A stretch of 64,000 nucleotides of DNA, taken from NCBI RefSeq assembly GCF_040049295.1, contig NZ_JBDZDQ010000001.1:1612001-1676000 (forward strand), read 5' to 3'. The notes below the pieces were generated by a model. It did not search any database, was not told the DNA's origin, and saw nothing but the letters and a program-made list of their open reading frames with translations. Source of the stretch: Sphingomonas sp. KR3-1. GTDB lineage: Bacteria > Pseudomonadota > Alphaproteobacteria > Sphingomonadales > Sphingomonadaceae. A program made the translations under genes and the position numbers. Each line of letters begins with the position of its first letter. Within the stretch, counting starts at the first letter, position 1. Below, piece after piece: positions 10,201 to 18,393 of the stretch.

Positions 10201-10592
10201 GCATGGCCGGACCGGCGCCGCGCGGCATCGGCGAGACGGTGCTCGTCGTCGAGGACGAGGAGCGCGTGCGCAGCTATTCGGTCGAGGCGCTGCGCGAGCT
10301 CGGCTACCAGGTGATCGCCGCGCGCGACGGGCCCGAGGCGCTGCGGCTGATCGAGCAAAAGCTGGACCATGGCGGCCAGCCGATCGCGCTGCTGTTCAGC
10401 GACGTGGTGATGCCCGAGATGACCGGCCGCGAGCTGGCGGAGCGCGCGCGCGCCAGGGTGCCTGGCCTCAAGGTGCTGCTGACCAGCGGCTATGCGCCCG
10501 AGACGGCGCGCGTCGCGGGCGAGACGATCCTCGCCAAGCCCTTCGACCTCGATCGGCTCGCGGTCGCCATCCGGGCGGCGCTCGACGCATAA
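7227..10592 (+). CDS. Hybrid sensor histidine kinase with PAS/GAF domains and receiver
   Basis: This is a soluble multi-domain sensor kinase of 1121 residues with no membrane segment. The order is PAS-like regions at about 20-150 and 165-285, a PAS domain ending in [10 protein letters not shown] near 420, a GAF domain at about 440-588 and another PAS at about 598-710. A short helical linker follows, then the HisKA helix with phospho-acceptor H762 ([10 protein letters not shown]) and the ATPase domain (DTGSGMAPE near 917; [17 protein letters not shown]). The C-terminal receiver has acceptor D1059 ([11 protein letters not shown]). A cognate regulator is not adjacent. The ATG at 7227 is chosen because it opens the first conserved domain; upstream codons overlap the divergent promoter region. 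Confidence 0.9.
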   Translation: MGVALRFLDHEGEMAARIRGFDWATHPLGAPQHWPDPLKFALDMALASSFPSAIYWGPDLHLLYNDAWAPIPAERHPWALGRPAREVWADIWAIVAPQMEQVIASGRGFAIYDQLLAMERGGRPQETWWNYSFTPIRDADGEVRGLLNQGNETTRFVLAERARLAEVARLRDLFEQAPGAVALLRGPEHRFEFANSGYVALVGGRMVLGRTVAEALPEVVEQGFVDLLDSVYAGGEPFRADGVPVLLQRQPGAAPETRFLDFVYQPIKDGNGNTTDIFVAANDVTERAAAEEALRQSEERLQLALNASVGVGTWVWDVPADLVTADERFLRLYGVDEALAGQGKPIGEFFVNVHPEDRPRLEASIARTLGEQAPFNEEYRLLQPNGSVRWVSAQGRAIFDDEGSPLRFPGVAFDITERKRAEDAARAAADDLRAANDAQAFLGALADQQRALDSADAVLHFTAAALGEQLGLDRVNFYRVQGDEVHFGPHWNSGRLAPIEGALSVAQLGDNARNYRIGRTVILSDMATDAPGLAHLAGAGVGVPLLRAGQWVAVLSISTAGPRAWSAEEVAFIEAVAETTWDAVERIEAVAALRESEAKFRAIANSIDQMVWSTLPNGHHDYYNDRWYEYTGVPRGSTDGEGWNGVFHPEDQERAWSVWRQSLESGEHYRIEYRLRHNSGQYRWVLGSAQPVRDERGAITRWFGTCTDIQDIVDAREVLARSREALETAVQERTEQLTAAEDLLRQAQKMEAVGQLTGGIAHDFNNMLAVVIGALDLLERRVKQGNHDLDKYITAARDGATRAAALTQRLLAFSRQQPLAPAAIDANAMVGGMIELLVRTLGDDVTVETVLPAGLRPLLADPNQLENVILNLSVNARDAMPKGGRLVLTTANARFDGSEAAGLDLAPGDYVEIAVADTGSGMAPEVAARAFDPFFTTKGVGKGTGLGLSQVFGFVRQSGGAVRIDTAPGAGTTVHLYLPVHAGAAPAAAQERMAGPAPRGIGETVLVVEDEERVRSYSVEALRELGYQVIAARDGPEALRLIEQKLDHGGQPIALLFSDVVMPEMTGRELAERARARVPGLKVLLTSGYAPETARVAGETILAKPFDLDRLAVAIRAALDA

Positions 10593-10728
10593 AGGCTTGA
10601 CCTTCGCGGCCCCAGGCGCCATTCGCGCCGCGGCTTCGGGCCCTGCCCCCAAGCCTCTGTACCGCCCAGCCGCCGAGCCCTGTCGAAGGGCGGCCTGGGT
10701 CCGCCCCGGCAGGCGGAGACGTGTATCC

Positions 10729-12018
10729 ATGGCAAATGTAGCGGTTATCGGCGCCCAATGGGGTGACGAAGGCAAGGGCAAGATCGTCGACTGGCTCGCC
10801 GAGCGCGCCGACATGGTCGTGCGCTTCCAGGGCGGCCACAATGCCGGGCACACGCTGGTCGTCGGCGAGAATGTCTACAAGCTGTCGCTCCTCCCCTCGG
10901 GCATCGTCCGCGGCACCCCCTCGGTGATCGGCAATGGCGTGGTGCTCGATCCCTGGGCGCTCAAGGCCGAGATCGAGAAGCTGCGCGGCCAGGGCGTCGA
11001 CGTGACGCCGGACACGCTGAGCATCGCCGATACCTGCCCGCTGATCCTGCCGCTGCACGGCGAGCTCGACGGCCTGCGCGAGGATGCCAGCGGCGCCGGC
11101 AAGATCGGCACCACGCGGCGCGGCATCGGCCCGGCCTATGAGGACAAGGTCGGCCGCCGCGCGATCCGGGTCTGCGACCTGGCGCATCTCGGCGAGCTCG
11201 AGCCGCAGCTCGACCGCCTGCTCGCGCATCACGACGCGCTGCGCGCCGGCTTCGGCGTCGGCCCGATCGACCGCGCCGCGCTGGTCGAGCAGCTGCGCGA
11301 GATCGCCGGCTTCGTCCTGCCCTTCGCCAAGCCGGTGTGGCGCGACCTCAACGCCGCGCGCGAGCGCGGCCGCCGCATCCTGTTCGAAGGCGCGCAGGGC
11401 GTGCTGCTCGACATCGATCACGGCACCTATCCGTTCGTCACTTCGTCCAACACGGTGGCGGGCACCGCCTCGGCGGGATCGGGCATCGGCCCGGCCGCAG
11501 TCGGCTTCGTGCTGGGCATCGCCAAGGCCTATACGACGCGCGTCGGATCGGGCCCCTTCCCGAGCGAGCAGGACAATGACGTGGGCGAGCGGCTCGGCAC
11601 GCGCGGCCATGAGTTCGGCACCGTCACCGGGCGCAAGCGCCGCTGCGGCTGGCTCGATGCGGTGCTGCTGCGCCAGTCGGCCGCGGTCTCGGGCATCACC
11701 GGCATCGCACTGACCAAGCTCGACGTGCTCGACGGGTTCGACGAGATCAAGGTGTGCACCGGCTATCGCCTGCACGGCCGGGAGATCGACTATTATCCGG
11801 CCAACGCCGCCGACCAGGCCGCGATAGAGGCGATCTACGAGACGATGCCGGGCTGGCAGGAGACCACCGCCGGCGCGCGCAGCTGGGCCCAGCTGCCCGC
11901 TGCCGCGATCAAATATATCCGCCGGGTGGAAGAACTGATCCGCTGCCCGGTCACGCTGGTATCGACCAGCCCCGAGCGCGAGGACACCATTCTGGTCCGC
12001 GATCCTTTCGCGGACTGA
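10729..12018 (+). CDS. purA: Adenylosuccinate synthetase
   Basis: The enzyme joins IMP and aspartate with GTP to form adenylosuccinate, the first step from IMP to AMP. The 429-residue product begins [18 protein letters not shown], with the GTP-binding glycine loop at residues 12-18. It also carries the [19 protein letters not shown] signature and a [13 protein letters not shown] segment. The length is typical of the family. The 136-base leader contains a GC-rich inverted repeat (GCCCT near 10677 and AGGGC near 10687) that could be a small hairpin, but no recognisable purine riboswitch. It is followed by a strong hairpin. Confidence 0.97.
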   Translation: MANVAVIGAQWGDEGKGKIVDWLAERADMVVRFQGGHNAGHTLVVGENVYKLSLLPSGIVRGTPSVIGNGVVLDPWALKAEIEKLRGQGVDVTPDTLSIADTCPLILPLHGELDGLREDASGAGKIGTTRRGIGPAYEDKVGRRAIRVCDLAHLGELEPQLDRLLAHHDALRAGFGVGPIDRAALVEQLREIAGFVLPFAKPVWRDLNAARERGRRILFEGAQGVLLDIDHGTYPFVTSSNTVAGTASAGSGIGPAAVGFVLGIAKAYTTRVGSGPFPSEQDNDVGERLGTRGHEFGTVTGRKRRCGWLDAVLLRQSAAVSGITGIALTKLDVLDGFDEIKVCTGYRLHGREIDYYPANAADQAAIEAIYETMPGWQETTAGARSWAQLPAAAIKYIRRVEELIRCPVTLVSTSPEREDTILVRDPFAD

Positions 12019-12028
12019 TCTGCAAACA

Positions 12029-12076
12029 GAAGCGCGCTGCCCGTCCGGCCACGGAACCGGGCAGCGCGCTTCGTTT
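12029..12076 (+). terminator. Hairpin terminator after purA
   Basis: Perfect 15-base arms at 12029-12043 and 12058-12072 (GAAGCGCGCTGCCCG and its complement) enclose a 14-base loop, followed by GTTT. The position just after purA and before the convergent gene at 12086 fits a terminator acting on both sides, although the T-run is short. Confidence 0.75.
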
Positions 12077-12085
12077 CAGACGCCC

Positions 12086-12340
12086 CTAGTGGGGCTTCTT
12101 CTTGCCCTTGCTGGCTTCGGCCTTGTCGGGCTCGGCCGTGGTCGGGTCCTGATTGGTGGTTGCCGGATCGGGGGCCGGCGCAGTGGTGGGGGTCGCATCC
12201 GGCTGCGGCGCCGGATCTGGGGACGGCGCGGGCGCCGGTGCCGTCGTGGTCGTCGACGGATCAGTCGGCGTGGTGGTCTGGGCGAAGGCCGCGGGAGCGG
12301 CCAGCAGCGCCGCGGCGCCGATCAGGGTTTTCAGCAACAT
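12086..12340 (-). CDS. Small exported Pro/Thr-rich protein, unknown function
   Basis: The 84-residue product has a clear Sec signal peptide (MLLKTLIGAAALLAAPAAFA, cleaved before QTTTP). The rest is low-complexity and rich in Pro, Thr and Ala, ending in a lysine cluster (KGKKKPH). No fold is recognised; the mature part is probably disordered and may interact with the cell wall or outer membrane. The ATG at 12340 has a good AAGGAGG site. Longer in-frame starts would place a charged stretch before the signal peptide and are rejected. Confidence 0.75.
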   Translation of the reverse strand: MLLKTLIGAAALLAAPAAFAQTTTPTDPSTTTTAPAPAPSPDPAPQPDATPTTAPAPDPATTNQDPTTAEPDKAEASKGKKKPH

Positions 12341-12544
12341 ACAGGGCAATCCTCCTTCGGTTTTTGCCGAGGACCCTTCGAGACCCCGCACATGTCTGGC
12401 CTGTTTCCAGCGATTTCGGCCAGCCCTGCCCTGCGCACGGCTGGGCAATGAGGCGAGCCGCCAAGGGGACGGGCCGAAATCGCTTGGACATGAAAGAGCG
12501 GCCGCACCGGGTGGGAACGGCCGCCCTCCTTCCAGGTCCGTCGG

Positions 12545-13057
12545 TCAGCGCGGCTGGGTATTGCTGCTTGTGCCGGCGCTGACGCCCGCGCTGGCGCCAT
12601 TGCGGCTCGCGCCCACCCAGACGCCGGCATTGCTGCTGGTACCAGCGCTGCGGCGCGGGGTGTTCGCGGACCCGCCCGCGGCGGCATTGCCGCTCAGGCC
12701 GACATTCGGGTTGGACGCGGAATCGACCGTGCTTGTCGCGCGGTCACGCGTGCGATCGGCGGTGTCGACGGCGCGGTTCTTGGTGTCATAGGCCTTTTCG
12801 CGCGCCTTGTCGGTGGTGCGGCGCGTGGTGCGCTCGGCCCGGTCGGCGGTGTCGCGCGTCGTCGTGGTGGCGCGGTCCACCACATCGGTGCGCACGGTGC
12901 CGTCGAGATTGCCGCTCAGCATGCCGCCCGCAGTGCCCACCGGCGCGCCGACGCTGCCGCCCAGGCCGCCACCCGCCTGTCCGCCCAGCACTTGCGCCGA
13001 GGCCAGGGCCGGAACGAACAACGCGCCTGCCGCCGCGATCGAGAGAAGAATACGCAT
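12545..13057 (-). CDS. Exported protein with five LEA-like 11-residue repeats
   Basis: The 170-residue product has a signal peptide (cleavage after LASA, about residue 21) and a Gly-rich segment to about 56. Residues 59-113 form five consecutive 11-residue units of the pattern T-x-D-R-A-x6, for example TTDKAREKAYD at 81-91. The tail from about 114 is Ser/Gly/Asn-rich. The 11-residue amphipathic period resembles group 3 late-embryogenesis-abundant proteins, which protect membranes or proteins on drying; that role is inferred only from the pattern. An ATG lies nine bases upstream at 13066, but AGGAG is spaced eight bases from the ATG at 13057, which is preferred. Confidence 0.75.
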   Translation of the reverse strand: MRILLSIAAAGALFVPALASAQVLGGQAGGGLGGSVGAPVGTAGGMLSGNLDGTVRTDVVDRATTTTRDTADRAERTTRRTTDKAREKAYDTKNRAVDTADRTRDRATSTVDSASNPNVGLSGNAAAGGSANTPRRSAGTSSNAGVWVGASRNGASAGVSAGTSSNTQPR

Positions 13058-13127
13058 GACATCCACTCCTGCATTATTTTGCAGGAATAGAACGTGTTAA
13101 AAGACGCACTCGTTCCTTAAGCCGGGC

Positions 13128-14213
13128 TCAACCAACCTGCGCGCGGTGGAGCAGCTTCTGGTCGGCGAGCACGAGCGCGACCATCGCCTCGACCACCGGC
13201 ACGCCGCGGATGCCGACGCACGGATCGTGGCGGCCCTTGGTCATGATCTCGGTCGCCTCGAAGTCCCCGTTTTCATTTGGCCGCGTCACCGTCTCCACCG
13301 GCGTGAGGATCGAGCTGGTCGGCTTGAACGCCACGCGCACGCGCACCGGCTGGCCGGTCGAGATGCCGCCCGCGATGCCGCCGGCATGGTTGGCGAGGAA
13401 ATGGGGCTTGCCGTCCGGGCCCGGGCGCATTGCATCGGCATTCTCCTCGCCGCTGAGCGCCGCCGCCGCGAAGCCGTCGCCGATCTCGACGCCCTTCACG
13501 GCGTTGATCGACATGCACGCCGCGGCCAGCTCGCTGTCGAGCTTGGCGTAGAGCGGCGCCCCCCAACCTGGCGGCACCCCCGTCGCCTCGCAGGCAACGA
13601 CCGCGCCCAAGGACGAGCCCGACTTGCGCGCGGCATCGACCAGCACTTCCCAGCGCTTGGCGGCCGCCGCATCGGGGCAGAAGAACGGGTTGTTGCCGAT
13701 CTCGGCGGCGTCGAAATTGGCATAGTCGATCGCATCGCCGCCGATCGCCTCGACCCAGGCGAGGATCGTCACTTCGGGGATCACCAGCCGGGCGACGGCG
13801 CCCGCCGCCACGCGTGCCGCGGTCTCGCGCGCCGAGCTGCGCCCGCCGCCGCGATAGTCGCGGAAACCGTATTTCGCGTCATAGGCATAGTCGGCATGGC
13901 CGGGGCGATAGGCCTTGGCGACGTCCGAATAGTCCTTCGAGCGCTGGTCGACATTGTCGATGTGGAGCGCGATCGGGGTGCCCGTGCTGCGCCCCTCGAA
14001 AATGCCCGAGAGGATACGGACCTGGTCGGGCTCCTGGCGCTGGGTGGTGAAGCGCGACTGGCCCGGGCGGCGCTTGTCGAGGAAGGGCTGGATATCGTCT
14101 TCGGACAGGCGCAGCCCCGGCGGGCAGCCATCGACGACCGCGCCAAGCGCCGGGCCATGGCTCTCGCCCCAGGTGGTGAACCGGAAAACGCGTCCGAAGG
14201 TGTTGAAGCTCAC
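13128..14213 (-). CDS. aroC: Chorismate synthase
   Basis: The enzyme converts 5-enolpyruvylshikimate 3-phosphate to chorismate using reduced FMN, the last step of the shikimate pathway. The 361-residue product shows the three family signatures: [18 protein letters not shown] near the N-terminus, [17 protein letters not shown] in the middle and a [14 protein letters not shown] segment followed by FKPTSS near the C-terminus. The GTG at 14213 overlaps the stop of the preceding acetyltransferase gene (GTGA). It is the last gene of a compact minus-strand run beginning at 17435. Confidence 0.96.
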   Translation of the reverse strand: MSFNTFGRVFRFTTWGESHGPALGAVVDGCPPGLRLSEDDIQPFLDKRRPGQSRFTTQRQEPDQVRILSGIFEGRSTGTPIALHIDNVDQRSKDYSDVAKAYRPGHADYAYDAKYGFRDYRGGGRSSARETAARVAAGAVARLVIPEVTILAWVEAIGGDAIDYANFDAAEIGNNPFFCPDAAAAKRWEVLVDAARKSGSSLGAVVACEATGVPPGWGAPLYAKLDSELAAACMSINAVKGVEIGDGFAAAALSGEENADAMRPGPDGKPHFLANHAGGIAGGISTGQPVRVRVAFKPTSSILTPVETVTRPNENGDFEATEIMTKGRHDPCVGIRGVPVVEAMVALVLADQKLLHRAQVG

Positions 14214-14737
14214 TCTACCCCGCCCAGTTGTGCGAACGCCGGTGCATGCGTCGCGGCGCCGCGCATCCCGCACGGCATGGCGCCACCCTGAAGCGGCAGC
14301 GCCATCAGATACGCACCGGCATAGGGCGAGGCAAATCCGCTCGCCCATTCGGGCGCGAAGCCGAAGCGCGCATAATAACCCGGTTCGCCGAGCACGAAGC
14401 ACAGCATCGCGCCGGCGGCGCCCAGCTGCGCGATCCCGGCCTGGACCAGCGCCTCGCCGACGCCCTGCTTGCGCCACGCCTTCTCCACCGCCAGCGGCGC
14501 GAGCGCTACGGCGGCGATCGCCTTGCCGGCGATCTCCACCTCCATCCGGCTGAACGCGATCATGCCGGCGAGCGCGCCGCTCTCCTCGTCGTCCGCGACC
14601 AGCGTCAGCACCATGTCGCCATCGATGCACAGCCGCTGGACCAGCCGCGCCTCGTCCTCCGCCGGAAAGGCACGGCGCAGCAGCGCGTCGATCGCCGCCA
14701 CGTCCCCGCCGGTGGCGGGGCGGATCGCGATGGACAT
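14210..14737 (-). CDS. GNAT-family N-acetyltransferase
   Basis: The 175-residue product has the GNAT fold: an N-terminal [20 protein letters not shown] segment, the acetyl-CoA loop near KQGVGEALV, and a C-terminal [12 protein letters not shown] element typical of the YhbS-like subgroup. The acceptor is unknown. Its ATG overlaps the fabI stop (TGATG) and its stop overlaps the aroC start, so the three are almost certainly cotranslated. The tail, ending [10 protein letters not shown], is slightly longer than the core domain. Confidence 0.85.
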   Translation of the reverse strand: MSIAIRPATGGDVAAIDALLRRAFPAEDEARLVQRLCIDGDMVLTLVADDEESGALAGMIAFSRMEVEIAGKAIAAVALAPLAVEKAWRKQGVGEALVQAGIAQLGAAGAMLCFVLGEPGYYARFGFAPEWASGFASPYAGAYLMALPLQGGAMPCGMRGAATHAPAFAQLGGVE

Positions 14738-15540
14738 CAGACGAGCGAGATGTCGGGCGCGTCCTCGGCCTTCATGCCGATGACATTGTAGCCGGCATCG
14801 ACATGGTGGATCTCGCCAGTCACGCCCGAGGCGAGATCGGAAAGCAGGTACATGCCCGCGCCGCCGACATCCTCGATCGTGACGTTGCGCTTCAAGGGCG
14901 AGTTGAGCTCGTTCCACTTGAGGATCAGGCGGAAGTCGCCGATGCCGCTGGCCGCCAGCGTCTTGATCGGGCCGGCCGAGATCGCGTTGACGCGGATGTT
15001 CTCGCGCCCGAGGTCGACGGCGAGATACTGGACGCTGGTCTCGAGCGCGGCCTTGGCGACGCCCATGACGTTGTAGTGCGGGATCACCTTCTCGGCGCCG
15101 TAATAGCTCAGCGTCAACAGGCTGCCGCCATCGGGCATCATCGCCCGGGCGCGCTGCGCCACCGCAACGAAGGAATAGACGCTGATGTTCATCGTCATCA
15201 GGAAATTGTCGAGGCTGGTGTCGACATAGCCGCCGCGCAGCTCGTTCTTGTCGGAAAAGCCGATCGCGTGGACGACGAAGTCGATCGTCGGCCAATGCTC
15301 GGCGAGCTCGGCAAAGGCGCGGTCGAGCGACGCCATGTCGGACACGTCGCATTCGATCAGCTTGCCCGCGCCGATCTGGTCGGCGAGCGGCCGCACGCGC
15401 TTGCCCAGCGCCTCGCCCTGGTAGCTGAACGCCATCTCGGCGCCCTGCTCGTGCAGCTGCTTGGCGATGCCCCACGCCAGCGAGCGATCATTTGCCAGGC
15501 CCATGATCAGCCCGCGCTTGCCCTGCATCAATCCGGTCAC
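14737..15540 (-). CDS. fabI: Enoyl-[acyl-carrier-protein] reductase (NADH)
   Basis: FabI catalyses the last reduction of each fatty-acid elongation cycle. The 267-residue product begins (M)[19 protein letters not shown], the FabI nucleotide-binding opening, and contains the catalytic Y-x6-K pair (Y156 and K163). The GTG at 15540 is chosen because it overlaps the previous stop by four bases and has an AGGAG site; an internal ATG at 15528 is an alternative four codons later. The enzyme is the target of triclosan-type inhibitors. Its neighbours aroC and the GNAT gene are functionally unrelated. Confidence 0.95.
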   Translation of the reverse strand: MTGLMQGKRGLIMGLANDRSLAWGIAKQLHEQGAEMAFSYQGEALGKRVRPLADQIGAGKLIECDVSDMASLDRAFAELAEHWPTIDFVVHAIGFSDKNELRGGYVDTSLDNFLMTMNISVYSFVAVAQRARAMMPDGGSLLTLSYYGAEKVIPHYNVMGVAKAALETSVQYLAVDLGRENIRVNAISAGPIKTLAASGIGDFRLILKWNELNSPLKRNVTIEDVGGAGMYLLSDLASGVTGEIHHVDAGYNVIGMKAEDAPDISLV

Positions 15541-16487
15541 GACGGTGTATTCTCCTCTTGTCGCGCCTCCTCTAAACCCGTTTCCGGCGTTTCCGCCAGA
15601 GCCGCGTTCAACTCTGCGCCGATCACCATGCCCAGTCCGACGAAGAAGAAGAAGATCAGCGCGATCATCACGCCCGCCAGGCTGCCATAGGTGAGGTCGT
15701 AATTGCCGAGCGTGCCGAGGATCTTGGGCAGCAGCGCGGTGACCAGCAGCCACCAGATCGCGGTGAACAGCGCACCCGGCCATTTCGGGCATTTGCTCTT
15801 GCGGTATTTGCTCGGCGTCAGCGAGTAGAACAGCATGTAGAGCGCGCCGAACAGCGCGATCGCCGGCGCGATCTTGGTGAGCGAGACGATGCGCTGCGCT
15901 TCGGACGCCCAGGGGAAGATGTTGTAGAGGAACTGCTCGACGCCGGTCAGGATCACCTGGAAGCTGAACGCCGCCATCGTCAGCACCACCGAGGCGATGA
16001 TCATCCCGATCGCACCGAGCCGGTAGCGCCAGAACGGCGTGCGCGACTGGACGCCATAGGCCTGGCGCAGGATGCCGCGCAGCGTCTCGATGAAGCCCGC
16101 CACGGTCCACAGCCCGACGATCGCGCCGAACCACAGCAGGTTGCCGGTCCGCGCCATCAGCACGTCCGACACCGGCTTGCGCAGCAGGTCGGCGACGTCG
16201 GGCGGCACGGTGTGGAGGAACGCCTCGAGCGTGTGGATCCCCTCGGAGCTGCGGCCGAACAGCTGCGCCACCGCGGCGGCGACGATGAAGAAGGGGAAGA
16301 GCGTGACCAGGCTCAGATAGGCCAGGTTGCCGGCATAGGTGAACCCATCCTGGAAGGTGCCGAGCACCACCCGCTTCGTCACCCGCCAGAATTTCGGGCC
16401 GAAGCCGATCCGGGCGAGCAGCCCGAGGATGCGGGACCCAAGCCCCGGCTTCGCTTCCGTAGCGGCTGCGTCTTCCCCTGTTGTCAC
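15537..16487 (-). CDS. YihY/BrkB-family inner membrane protein
   Basis: The 316-residue integral membrane protein has about six hydrophobic segments, for example NLAYLSLVTLFPFFIVAAAVAQ, WFGAIVGLWTVAGFIE and GVMIALIFFFFVGLGMVIGAE, with soluble ends. It contains the family's AGNLAYLSLVTLFPF opening and the TYGSLAGVMI and GAELNA elements near the end. Despite old names (RNase BN, BrkB), the molecular role is unsettled. Its stop overlaps the fabI GTG start, and it follows the dnaJ-like gene by six bases, so it belongs to the same transcription unit. Confidence 0.88.
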   Translation of the reverse strand: MTTGEDAAATEAKPGLGSRILGLLARIGFGPKFWRVTKRVVLGTFQDGFTYAGNLAYLSLVTLFPFFIVAAAVAQLFGRSSEGIHTLEAFLHTVPPDVADLLRKPVSDVLMARTGNLLWFGAIVGLWTVAGFIETLRGILRQAYGVQSRTPFWRYRLGAIGMIIASVVLTMAAFSFQVILTGVEQFLYNIFPWASEAQRIVSLTKIAPAIALFGALYMLFYSLTPSKYRKSKCPKWPGALFTAIWWLLVTALLPKILGTLGNYDLTYGSLAGVMIALIFFFFVGLGMVIGAELNAALAETPETGLEEARQEENTPS

Positions 16488-16493
16488 AAAGCG

Positions 16494-17435
16494 TTAGACG
16501 CCCATGCGGCCACGCGGGTTCCCCTTGTCGTCCCAGCCCCGGGCAAACTCGATCAGCGCATCGTCATCGACCGGCAGCTCGACCATCAGCGTGACGAGCA
16601 GGTCGCCGCGCCCGGCGCCCTTCTTGTGGAAGCCGCGGCCCTTGAGGCGCAGCGTCTTGCCCGAAGAGGAGCCCTTGGGAACCTTGAGCATCACCGCGCC
16701 GTCCGGCGTCGGCACGCGCACTTCGGCGCCGAGCACCGCTTCGGAGAGCGTGACCGGCAGCTCGAGGCGGATATCGTCGCCCTGGCGCTCGTAGAAACGG
16801 TGCGGCTGCACCTCGATCGTCACGATCGCATCGCCGGCGCCGCCCGGCCCGTCCTCGCCCTTGCCGGCGAGCCGCATCTGGGTGCCGGTCTCGACGCCGG
16901 CGGGGAGCTTGAGGTCGATCGTCTTTCCGTCGCGCAGCGTGATGCGCTGGGTGGCGAGCCTGGCCGCGTCCTCGAAGCTGACCGCCAGACGATAGGGCAC
17001 GTTCGCGCCCTTGGCTGCCTGGCGCCGGCCGAAATCGCCGAAGCCGCCGGCAAAGCCGCCGCCGCCGCGCCGCGCGCCGCCGAACAGCCCCTCGAAGATG
17101 TCGCCGAAGCCGCCGGGCTCGCCGCCGCCGAAATCGGCGCGGAAACCGCCCTGGCCGCCACCCATGCCGCCCATCCCGCCGGGGCTGAACCCGCCGAACG
17201 GATTGGTCGGGTTGCCGTCGCCGTCGATCTCGCCGCGATCGAAGCGGGCGCGCTTGTCCTTGTCGGTCAGCAGGTCATAGGCCGAGGTGACCTGGCTGAA
17301 CTTCTCCGCCGCCTTGGGATTGTCCCGGTTGCGGTCCGGATGCAGCTCCTTGGCGAGCTTGCGATAGGCCTTCTTGATCTCGGCCTCGCTCGCGCCACGC
17401 GCCACGTTCAGTACGGAATACGGATCAGCTGCCAC
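16494..17435 (-). CDS. DnaJ-type co-chaperone (CbpA-like)
   Basis: The 313-residue protein has an N-terminal J domain with the HPD motif (KELHPDRNRDNP, about residues 30-41), a long Gly/Phe-rich linker at about 78-140 and the two beta-sandwich substrate-binding domains of class II J proteins (LPAGVETGTQMRLAGKG; GSSSGKTLRLKGRG). It lacks the CxxCxGxG zinc repeats, so it is the CbpA type rather than canonical DnaJ. It should stimulate DnaK. The GTG start gives the standard AADPYSVLNV opening. It is the first gene of the five-gene minus-strand run. Confidence 0.9.
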   Translation of the reverse strand: MAADPYSVLNVARGASEAEIKKAYRKLAKELHPDRNRDNPKAAEKFSQVTSAYDLLTDKDKRARFDRGEIDGDGNPTNPFGGFSPGGMGGMGGGQGGFRADFGGGEPGGFGDIFEGLFGGARRGGGGFAGGFGDFGRRQAAKGANVPYRLAVSFEDAARLATQRITLRDGKTIDLKLPAGVETGTQMRLAGKGEDGPGGAGDAIVTIEVQPHRFYERQGDDIRLELPVTLSEAVLGAEVRVPTPDGAVMLKVPKGSSSGKTLRLKGRGFHKKGAGRGDLLVTLMVELPVDDDALIEFARGWDDKGNPRGRMGV

Positions 17436-17490
17436 GCAATACCCCTTTGGACGCGCCGTATTTCGGCGTCTCTGGCGTGTAACGCAAGGG

Positions 17491-18393
17491 TCAGGCAGCG
17501 GGTTCTTGCACTGGCTCGTCTAGCGGCTCGACATCGACCGACACATGCATGTCCTGCGCGCCCGATCCCAGGACGATGCCGTCGATCGGCGCGATCTCGG
17601 CATAGTCGCGGCCGATCGCCATCACGACATGGTCCTCGGCCATCCAGATGCCGTTGGTCGGATCGACGCCGACCCAGCCCAGCTGCGGCCCGGCCCAGAC
17701 CAGCACCCAGGCATGCGTCGCATCGGCACCGACCAGCCGCGGCTGGCCCGGCGGCGGCAGCGTGCGCAGATAGCCCGAGACATAGGCGGCGGGCAGCCCG
17801 GCGGCGCGCAGCCCCGAGATCATGATCTGCGCAAAATCCTGGCAGACCCCTCTCCGCTTGTCGAAGGCGGCGCGCGGCGGCGTATCGACCAGGGTCGCGC
17901 TGGGATCGAAATCGAATTCGCGCTGGATCTGGCTGGCGAGCGCATAGGCCGCCTCCAGCACGCCGCGCGTCGGCTCGAGATCGGGCGCGCACCAGGCGGC
18001 GATCGCGGGATCGAGCGGGATCTGCGGCGAGGGAAAGAGATAGGCGGCGGGGCCGGCCGGCGACATGTCGCGGCTCGCGCGCGCCAGCCGGGCGATCTCG
18101 GCCAGCGTGGGATCGGTGGGCGACGGCACCGGGATCGGCCGGTTGACCCGGACGCGCGCGCTGCTCTCGATGGTCAGCATGTTCGCCGGCTGCTCGACCA
18201 CCAGCCGCACGACATTGGCGAGCCCCGCCTCTGCCCGCGCCGGAAAGACGCGCCCGCCCGGCTCGACCGACAGCGCATAGTCGAGCACTTCCTGGCCCGA
18301 CCACAGGATCGGCTTCAGCCGCAAATTGCAGCGCGCGAAGCCCACCGGCTGGGCATAGTCGAACCGCGTCACATGGCGGATGCGATAGAGCAT
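17491..18393 (-). CDS. Transglutaminase-like cysteine peptidase family protein
   Basis: The 300-residue product has the bacterial transglutaminase N-terminal beta domain (MLYRIRHVTRFDYAQPV) and the papain-like core with catalytic Cys in RGVCQDFAQ, His in GADATHAWV and Asp in GVDPTNG. Its ATG overlaps the stop of the upstream ATP-grasp/alpha-E gene (TGATG). Genes of this type almost always travel with that partner, and the set is thought to build or modify a peptide or amide product that has not been defined in most bacteria. Confidence 0.88.
   Translation of the reverse strand: MLYRIRHVTRFDYAQPVGFARCNLRLKPILWSGQEVLDYALSVEPGGRVFPARAEAGLANVVRLVVEQPANMLTIESSARVRVNRPIPVPSPTDPTLAEIARLARASRDMSPAGPAAYLFPSPQIPLDPAIAAWCAPDLEPTRGVLEAAYALASQIQREFDFDPSATLVDTPPRAAFDKRRGVCQDFAQIMISGLRAAGLPAAYVSGYLRTLPPPGQPRLVGADATHAWVLVWAGPQLGWVGVDPTNGIWMAEDHVVMAIGRDYAEIAPIDGIVLGSGAQDMHVSVDVEPLDEPVQEPAA

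Noticed and set aside
10660..10728. Purine riboswitch before purA
   Set aside because: Only a short GC-rich inverted repeat is visible and the conserved purine riboswitch core is missing.
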